Of a DNA stretch of 10,434 bases, positions 5,480-10,434 are shown in pieces. The notes below the pieces were generated by a model. It saw only the letters and a program-made list of their open reading frames with translations. It was not told the origin of the DNA and searched no databases. Both the position numbers and the translations under genes were made by a program. Origin of the DNA: an uncultured Peptococcaceae bacterium (GTDB lineage: Bacteria > Bacillota > Peptococcia > Peptococcales > Peptococcaceae); assembly GCA_902492275.1 (NCBI GenBank), contig CABUKW010000106.1, positions 1-10,434 of the forward strand, given 5' to 3'. Numbering within the stretch: position 1 is the first letter of the stretch; the number at the start of each line of letters is the position of its first letter.

Positions 5480-6535
5480 ATGAAAAAAAGTTTCGCCGTT
5501 GGAATTGCTACCGCAGCTTTGTTGACAACCTGCAGCACCGCTGCGCTGGCAGCGCCTTCCGTTGTTGTAGATAACCAGAGCTTAGCCTTAGACCAGCCGC
5601 CGGTGATTGTAAATTCCCGCACGCTGGTGCCGATGCGCGCCATTTTTGAGGCTTTAGGCTGCGATGTCAGCTGGTATGCCGATACACAGACTGTCGCAGC
5701 CCAGAAAGACCTGCAATCGTTGTCGCTGACCATTGGTGATGATACCCTTTATCTGGACAACAAAAAAATCCAGCTGGATGTACCGGCCCAGATTATCAAT
5801 GACCGTACCATGGTTCCTTTGCGCGCTGTCTCCGAAGCCTTGAACGCCACAGTGGCGTGGGATGCTGATACCGAAACGATCACCGTGCAAAGCGCTGGAC
5901 AAGGCGACTATGGCTATCAAACGGAACGCTATACCAAAAACGAAAACAATATCTCCGTGGATATGGCCTATCCGCAATTTACCATTACCGGCAACAACCA
6001 AGCGGTGCTGACCGATTTGAACAGCCAGTTGGCCGCCGCAGCCCGCAGCCGTGCTACAACCATTGCACAAGATTTTGGCAAATTATTGGAGGAAGCAGCG
6101 CCAGCTTCTTTTACCTGCACCGCACAAGAACGCTACGCTGTCACATACAATAAAAAAGATTATGTTTCTATTCTCTTTCAAACCATGCAGGACACCCACG
6201 GCGCCCACCCGATGACGGTGCGCAATTCAGCCATCTATGATATGACCACTGGCAAAACGCTGGCCTTAACCGATATTTTAAAGGGCGATCAACAAACCAT
6301 CGACAGCTTGATTTTGGCCGGCTTCACAACCCAAATCAAGGCACAGCCGGAAGCCTTTTATCCAGACGCTGAAAGCTATCTGTCCAAAGCAGTTGCTGAC
6401 CACAGCTACAGCTATTATCTCACTGAAAACGGCTTGACCTTCTACTTCCAGTTGTACGAAATTGCGCCTTATGCAGCCGGATTTTCCGAATACACACTGC
6501 CCTTCAGCAGCGACGCATTCCAGTTGACATTCTAA
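5480..6535 (+). CDS. Secreted copper-amine-oxidase-N / DUF3298-type protein
   Basis: This 351-residue protein begins with a signal peptide (residues 1-25: KK, hydrophobic core, then AALAA). The sequence LTTC around C18 is not a good lipobox, so a lipoprotein is less likely. Two copies of a short repeat, PVIVNSRTLVPMRAIFEALG and PAQIINDRTMVPLRAVSEAL (about 40-74 and 102-137), define the copper-amine-oxidase N-terminal domain. In Bacillota this domain is common on exported proteins and is not evidence of oxidase activity. From about 155 to the end the sequence resembles the DUF4163/DUF3298 (RsiV/PdaC-type) region, with an aromatic-rich C-terminus (YYLTENGLTFYFQLYEIAPY). It probably acts at the cell surface, perhaps in wall binding. 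AGAAAGGA (5463-5470) lies 9 nt before the ATG. It is monocistronic, with its own terminator. Confidence 0.85.
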   Translation: MKKSFAVGIATAALLTTCSTAALAAPSVVVDNQSLALDQPPVIVNSRTLVPMRAIFEALGCDVSWYADTQTVAAQKDLQSLSLTIGDDTLYLDNKKIQLDVPAQIINDRTMVPLRAVSEALNATVAWDADTETITVQSAGQGDYGYQTERYTKNENNISVDMAYPQFTITGNNQAVLTDLNSQLAAAARSRATTIAQDFGKLLEEAAPASFTCTAQERYAVTYNKKDYVSILFQTMQDTHGAHPMTVRNSAIYDMTTGKTLALTDILKGDQQTIDSLILAGFTTQIKAQPEAFYPDAESYLSKAVADHSYSYYLTENGLTFYFQLYEIAPYAAGFSEYTLPFSSDAFQLTF

Positions 6536-6587
6536 CCTATCGCAAATTCTATAAAAACATGCCCCAAAAATACCTTCATAATGATAA

Positions 6588-6626
6588 TCAGCGGTTGGCC
6601 CTTCTGGGGTTGGCCGCTGAGTTTTT
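6588..6626 (+). terminator. Rho-independent terminator after the secreted-protein gene
   Basis: TCAGCGG (6588-6594) pairs with CCGCTGA (6614-6620). CCC/GGG pairs within the loop, and five T residues follow at 6622-6626. It lies about 50 nt after the stop codon. Confidence 0.85.
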
Positions 6627-6740
6627 ATAGTTTTACAATTTGGCTTTCCTGCCTTGCTAATGATTTGTTTTCTGCTGGCATTACGGTTGTTTTTATGATA
6701 GACTATACTGCAACAACATTCCAACAAGGAGCGCGTCATC

Positions 6741-7646
6741 ATGAATCAGCAGGGAATTGGACATTTGATTGCTTTGTTTACCGTCGGCGTCTGGGGCACC
6801 ACCTTTATCGCCACCAAAATTTTATTGGACAGCTTTTCTCCGATAGAAATCCTCCTAATTCGCTTTCTGATTGGATTTCTTTGTTTATCGGTCGCCTATC
6901 CCCATATATTGCATTTAAAAAATAAAAAGCAGGAGCTTTATTTTGCTGCCGCCGGGCTTTGCGGCGTTACGCTGTACTTTTTATTTGAAAATATCGCCTT
7001 AACTTACACCATGGCGTCCAACGTGGGCGTGATTGTCGCCATCAGCCCCTTTTTTACGGCGCTGTTCAGCCGCATGCGAAACCCGGCGCAAAGTTTGCAG
7101 CCCCGTTTTTTCATCGGGTTTCTGCTGGCCATTGGCGGCATTGCCATCATCAGCTTCAATGGACAGGCGCTGTCGCTCAACCCAAAAGGCGATTTCTTAG
7201 CCGCCGGCGCGGCCATTGTGTGGTCGGTTTACACCATCCTAACCAGAAAAATCGGCAGCTACGGCTACTCGGTGCTGCAAACTACCCGTCATATTTTCTT
7301 TTACGGCTTGCTTTTGATGATTCCGGCGCTGCTGCTGATGGATTTTCATCCGCAGCTTTCTGCCATACTGCAGCCGCTAAATTTGGTCAACTTTTTATTT
7401 TTAGGCTTAGGCGCGTCGGCCTGCTGCTTCGCCAGCTGGAATGTGGCCGTCAACCTTCTCGGCGCTGTCAAAACCGCCGTCTATATCTATCTCATTCCCG
7501 TTATCTCGGTCATTTCCTCCGCGCTCATCTTACAGGAACAAATCACACCGCTGGCGCTCTGCGGTATGGCGCTCACTCTGTTGGGACTGATCATCTCGGA
7601 GGGAACGCTGTGGCAGCTACTGAAACAAAGTCTGCAAAAAAACTGA
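6741..7646 (+). CDS. EamA/DMT-family transporter
   Basis: This is a 301-residue inner-membrane protein with about ten hydrophobic spans, the usual length and organisation of the drug/metabolite transporter superfamily. Two EamA repeats cover about residues 7-135 and 147-285. The first repeat opens with the family-typical TVGVWGTTFIATKILLD. The sequence ALTYTMASNVGVIVAISPFF and, in the second repeat, GAVKTAVYIYLIPVIS are also typical of EamA proteins. These carriers usually export amino acids, purines or other small metabolites; the cargo cannot be assigned. AAGGAG (6726-6731) lies 9 nt before the ATG. A TATACT at 6704-6709 could be its -10 box, but the -35 region is poor. Only 37 nt separate it from tmcAL, with no terminator between, so it may be cotranscribed with tmcAL and ylbJ. 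Confidence 0.9.
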   Translation: MNQQGIGHLIALFTVGVWGTTFIATKILLDSFSPIEILLIRFLIGFLCLSVAYPHILHLKNKKQELYFAAAGLCGVTLYFLFENIALTYTMASNVGVIVAISPFFTALFSRMRNPAQSLQPRFFIGFLLAIGGIAIISFNGQALSLNPKGDFLAAGAAIVWSVYTILTRKIGSYGYSVLQTTRHIFFYGLLLMIPALLLMDFHPQLSAILQPLNLVNFLFLGLGASACCFASWNVAVNLLGAVKTAVYIYLIPVISVISSALILQEQITPLALCGMALTLLGLIISEGTLWQLLKQSLQKN

Positions 7647-7683
7647 TTATCAAGATTTCATGCTTTCAAAGGCAGGTGTTTTT

Positions 7684-8901
7684 ATGGAACTCACCGGCAT
7701 TGTAGCCGAATACAATCCCTTTCACAATGGGCATCAATATCATCTCATGCAGACCAACGCCCTGCAGCAGGCCGACGGCATTGTGGCAGTGATGAGCGGA
7801 AATTTCACCCAGCGGGGAGAAGCTGCTGTATTTGATAAATGGACGCGGGCCGAGATGGCGCTGCGCTGCGGCGTGGATTTGGTGCTGGAGCTGCCCGTCG
7901 CTTTCGCTGTGCGCAGCGCTGCCTATTTTGCCCAGGGCGCTGTGCTGACGCTGGCTGCCACCGGAGCCGTTTCCTGGCTGTCTTGCGGCGTGGAGAGCCA
8001 AAACGCCACTGAGCTGGAACAATTGGCTGCTTTTCTGCTTGAGGAATTGCCGGAATATCAACAGCGTTTGCATCAGCAACTTGATTTAGGGCTATCCTTC
8101 CCCGCTGCCCGGCAAAAAGCACTGGAACAACTGCAAATCGCCGGTGCAGAGCAATTACAATCGCCCAACAACATTTTAGCGCTGCAGTATCTGCAAACCA
8201 TACAGCAGTATCATTTGCCCATCACGCCTGTGTTGATTTCCCGCCTGGGCAGCTACAACGATGACAAGGTACCTCTCAGCAGCCAAGGCTTTGCCAGCGC
8301 CTCTGCCATTCGTAAGCTGCTGTACGAAGAAAATTCCTTGTGGCAGGAGCAAATTCCAGACGCTGTGCGCCTGCTCATACACGAGAAATTTCAGCAGGGC
8401 TATCTGCCCATGCAGAACCACTGCTTCGACCAAATTTTATTAGCCTTGCTGCGCCGCAGCACACCGGATCAATTAGCCGACATTCTGGAAATGAACGAAG
8501 GGCTGGAAAACCGGCTCTACAGCGCCGCCCATCAGGTCAATACCCTGGATGAACTCTGCGCCGCCGTCAAATCTAAACGCTACACCTATACACGGCTGCA
8601 GCGCACCTGTATCCATTTGCTGTTAAACATGACGCAGCAACTGCAGCAATGGCAGGAGCCCCAATATCTGCGGGTTCTGGGATTTACCGCCAAGGGACAA
8701 AAAATCCTGAAGGAACTGAAAAAAACGGCCCAGCTGCCCATCCTCATCCGCCCAGCCCGTCAACGGCAGCAGCTCACAGAGCAGGGCCGACAAATGCTGG
8801 CCCTGGATTGCCGCGCCACTAATTTGTACTATATGGGCTATCCCCTGCCCTCCTTGCGCAAAATCAATTTGGATTTGCTGCAAATGCCGGTGCAGGTCTA
8901 A
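7684..8901 (+). CDS. tmcAL: tRNA(Met) cytidine acetate ligase TmcAL
   Basis: This 405-residue protein belongs to the YlbM/TmcAL family, which uses ATP and acetate to make N4-acetylcytidine at the wobble position of elongator tRNA-Met. The nucleotidyltransferase signature is at the N-terminus: GIVAEYNPFHNGH, with the HxGH at residues 14-17. Other family blocks are MSGNFTQRG (37-45), DKWTRAEMAL with LELP (about 51-71), SPNNILALQYL (160-170), ISRLGSYND (185-193) and SASAIRKL (205-212). The length is close to the Bacillus subtilis protein (about 415). ATG at 7684 is chosen because AGGTG lies 5 nt upstream and the conserved N-terminus begins there. An upstream in-frame ATG at 7660 would add eight residues with no support. 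ylbJ follows 41 nt later, and these two genes are also near each other in Bacillus. Confidence 0.95.
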   Translation: MELTGIVAEYNPFHNGHQYHLMQTNALQQADGIVAVMSGNFTQRGEAAVFDKWTRAEMALRCGVDLVLELPVAFAVRSAAYFAQGAVLTLAATGAVSWLSCGVESQNATELEQLAAFLLEELPEYQQRLHQQLDLGLSFPAARQKALEQLQIAGAEQLQSPNNILALQYLQTIQQYHLPITPVLISRLGSYNDDKVPLSSQGFASASAIRKLLYEENSLWQEQIPDAVRLLIHEKFQQGYLPMQNHCFDQILLALLRRSTPDQLADILEMNEGLENRLYSAAHQVNTLDELCAAVKSKRYTYTRLQRTCIHLLLNMTQQLQQWQEPQYLRVLGFTAKGQKILKELKKTAQLPILIRPARQRQQLTEQGRQMLALDCRATNLYYMGYPLPSLRKINLDLLQMPVQV

Positions 8902-8942
8902 AAACAAACAACTTCACATATAGTAGGCTCAGGTGATTCTTT

Positions 8943-10121
8943 ATGAAACGATTCTCTGAGCTTTTTTTCCTGCTGCTCCTTTTATTTATGACAGCGCTGA
9001 TGCTGCTGGAGCCGCAAGCTGCTTATCAAGGTGCCTGCCGCGGCCTGGAAACCTGGACGACCCATTTGCTGCCGTCCCTCCTGCCCTTTTTTATTGTGGC
9101 CGATTTATTGCTGTCCATCGGCTTTGTGCGCTTTTTGGGCGTGCTGCTGGAGCCTGTTATGCGGCCCCTGTTCCGGCTTCCCGGCGAAGCAGGCTTTGCC
9201 GTCGCGTTAGGCTTTACCTCCGGCTTTCCGATGGGCGCTATTCTCACCGCCTCCCTCAAGGAGCAAAACCTGTGTACACCGCAGGAAGCAGCCCGTTTAG
9301 CCTCCTTTACCAACAATTCCAGTCCGCTGTTTTTATTAATTTCTGTACCAATTTCCATGCTGCAGCGCCCCCAATTAGGCGTTCTGCTGTTGATGGCCCA
9401 CTATCTGGCCAATCTGACCATCGGCATCCTGCTGCGCTTTACCGCGCCAGCCAATCATCAGGCCATCATGCCCCGCCATCTGCTGCGCACCGCCATCACC
9501 CAAATGGCGCAATACCAGGCTGAGCACTGTCAGCCGCTGGGCGCTATGCTGGGGCAGTCGGTACAAAAGGGCATTGACAGCATCATCAAAATCGGCGGCT
9601 TCGTGCTGCTGTTTTCAGTGCTGCTGTCTCTCCTACAAGCCAGCGGATTGCTACAAATCCTGCAAACTTGCTTTGCCTGGATTTTAAACCTGCTGCAGCT
9701 ATCCCCTGCACTTGCTTCGGCCCTGAGCGCCGGATTATTTGAGATGACGCTGGGCGCTCAAACTGCCGCAGAAAGTCAGGCGGCCCTTTTGCAGCAATTA
9801 ATGGTCATCAGTTTTATTTTAGGCTGGAGCGGCCTTTCCGTCCAGGCACAGGTCAGCAGCATATTATCCGGCCAACAGATTTCCGCCCGGCTCTATTGCC
9901 TTTGCCGGCCCCTGCAAGGCTTGCTGGCCGCCCTGTATATTCCGTTGCTCACCATTTTGTTTCCGCAGATTTTATCCACCAGCGTAGCTCAGCAATTACA
10001 GCCCATCCTGGAGCCGGCGCCCTATCTGCCGCTGCTCTTGTTTCCGTTAGCCGCTACCCTGCTTTTATTATGCTTATCGGCCATCAGCCGCATTTGCTGG
10101 CACTGGAAAATGGGCCGCTGA
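8943..10121 (+). CDS. ylbJ: YlbJ-type nucleoside-recognition (Gate) membrane protein
   Basis: This 392-residue polytopic membrane protein is similar in length to B. subtilis YlbJ (about 408). It has two homologous Gate-type halves: the first carries LLPSLLPFFIVADLLL and GFTSGFPMGAILTASL (about residues 43-105), the second starts near 205 with IDSIIKIGGFVLLFSVLLSL. Conserved polar stretches such as FTNNSSPLFLL (about 120-130) sit between membrane spans. In Bacillus, YlbJ is a sporulation integral membrane protein needed for heat-resistant spores; its transported substrate is unknown. Related Gate proteins such as SpmA/SpmB also act in spore maturation. AGGTGA (8931-8936) lies about 6 nt before the ATG. 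It is the last gene of the apparent DMT-tmcAL-ylbJ unit. Whether this organism forms spores cannot be told from one gene. Confidence 0.88.
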   Translation: MKRFSELFFLLLLLFMTALMLLEPQAAYQGACRGLETWTTHLLPSLLPFFIVADLLLSIGFVRFLGVLLEPVMRPLFRLPGEAGFAVALGFTSGFPMGAILTASLKEQNLCTPQEAARLASFTNNSSPLFLLISVPISMLQRPQLGVLLLMAHYLANLTIGILLRFTAPANHQAIMPRHLLRTAITQMAQYQAEHCQPLGAMLGQSVQKGIDSIIKIGGFVLLFSVLLSLLQASGLLQILQTCFAWILNLLQLSPALASALSAGLFEMTLGAQTAAESQAALLQQLMVISFILGWSGLSVQAQVSSILSGQQISARLYCLCRPLQGLLAALYIPLLTILFPQILSTSVAQQLQPILEPAPYLPLLLFPLAATLLLLCLSAISRICWHWKMGR

Positions 10122-10348
10122 TACAAGGTCTCACTTCTTCTAAACTTCTCGACTCTGATGCCGCTTTCTCAAATAGCGGCGTAGGGATACGGCTAATGGG
10201 GAAAAAGATTTTTTCCTTTATTTTATCCCCATTCGACTTTTGCGGCCCTTGCCTATACCTGACCATTGGCGCAGCTGCACAAAAAAACATGTTTCAAAAA
10301 TGTACGCTGCTGCATGCAGTTCCGGGTAGCTTTTTTCACCCTTTAGAC

Positions 10349-10367
10349 TGCGCCCATGCTGGGCGCA
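10349..10367. repeat. Perfect 8-bp inverted repeat
   Basis: TGCGCCCA and TGGGCGCA surround a 3-nt loop. It would form a very stable stem-loop on either strand. No T run is adjacent. It may be an accessory stem next to the terminator or part of an unrecognised RNA. Confidence 0.6.
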
Positions 10368-10371
10368 TCAC

Positions 10372-10405
10372 AAAAACAGCCCCGAGGAAGTCCTCAGGGC
10401 TGTTT
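10372..10405 (-). terminator. Rho-independent terminator for a minus-strand transcript
   Basis: AAACAGCCC pairs with GGGCTGTTT and GAGGA pairs with TCCTC, with a single mismatch and a 2-nt loop. The run of five T residues lies on the minus strand side. The plus strand side has only TTTC, so weak bidirectional use is possible. A minus-strand gene probably ends just at or beyond the right edge of the window; a TAA in one minus frame occurs at 10425-10423. Confidence 0.8.
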
Positions 10406-10434
10406 CTGCATGCTTGCAATATTTACTTTTGCCA

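Larger units (their letters stand above)
10122..10434. other. Hairpin-rich intergenic region
   Basis: No gene is supported here. The stretch holds several inverted repeats: GCCGCT/AGCGGC (10160-10180), AATGGGGA/TCCCCATT (10195-10233), the palindrome CTGCATGCAG (10311-10320) and TGCGCCCA-TGC-TGGGCGCA (10349-10367), followed by a terminator hairpin. None of the first three is followed by a clear T run on the plus strand. The T6 run at 10331-10336 could end the ylbJ transcript, with GCTGC and GTAGC pairing just before it, but that stem is weak. A minus-strand open frame (10084-10290) overlaps the ylbJ end and has no recognisable features. Confidence 0.5.

Noticed and set aside
6706..6719. TGCAACAAC half-site upstream of the EamA gene, resembling the Fnr-like operators
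   Set aside because: The CAACA arm (6711-6715) has no TGTTG partner four bases upstream (ACTAT is there), so no palindrome exists.
10084..10290. Minus-strand open frame of 68 codons
   Set aside because: It overlaps the ylbJ 3' end, lacks a clear ribosome binding site, and shows no recognisable domain.
10292..10325. Minus-strand CCGGAA and GCAGC near each other, reminiscent of SRP RNA
   Set aside because: The conserved apical-loop sequence of SRP RNA is interrupted, and the surrounding helices do not fit.
10384..10393. GAGGAAGTCC, similar to the conserved P4 segment of RNase P RNA
   Set aside because: These bases are the arms and loop of a compact terminator hairpin; no other RNase P elements are present.

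Overview
The window looks like chromosomal DNA of a low-to-mid GC member of the Bacillota, possibly of the Negativicutes (the phylum is fairly safe, the class is a guess). The evidence is a TmcAL (YlbM-type) tRNA acetate ligase gene followed by a YlbJ-type membrane protein gene, a secreted protein with a copper-amine-oxidase-like N-terminal domain, strong AGGAGG-like ribosome binding sites, and U-tailed hairpin terminators.

Layout. Positions 1-387 hold no convincing gene. They contain a pyrimidine-rich stretch, a degenerate 11-bp tandem repeat (eight units, 66-153) and the promoter region of a tRNA-Leu(GAG) at 388-472, which has its own terminator. From 555 to 5143 there are three minus-strand genes: a Crp/Fnr-family regulator, a 12-TM-type SLC13/DASS-like permease, and a large cytosolic alkaline-phosphatase-superfamily phosphodiesterase-like hydrolase. 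Each has its own promoter region, and the permease and hydrolase each end in a strong terminator. From 5480 to 10121 there are four plus-strand genes: the secreted copper-amine-oxidase-N/DUF3298-type protein, an EamA/DMT permease, tmcAL and ylbJ. They look visibly more GC-rich than the first half. The last 313 bases hold several hairpins and a terminator oriented for a minus-strand transcript entering from the right.

How the genes work together. The most interesting part is the regulator-permease-hydrolase block. The permease and hydrolase promoters carry the same Fnr-like palindrome, TGTTG-N4-CAACA, embedded in a longer conserved context. In both cases it is centred about 33 bp upstream of the downstream edge of a perfect TATAAT box, so near -40 to -41, where a class II Crp/Fnr activator sits. 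Neither promoter has a good -35 box. The simplest reading is that the neighbouring regulator (or a paralogue) activates both genes as a small regulon that imports an anionic substrate and hydrolyses a phospho- or sulfo-ester inside the cell. The substrate and the signal cannot be read from the sequence.

The right half looks like housekeeping: tRNA(Met) wobble modification (tmcAL), a membrane protein known from sporulation (ylbJ), and a metabolite exporter.
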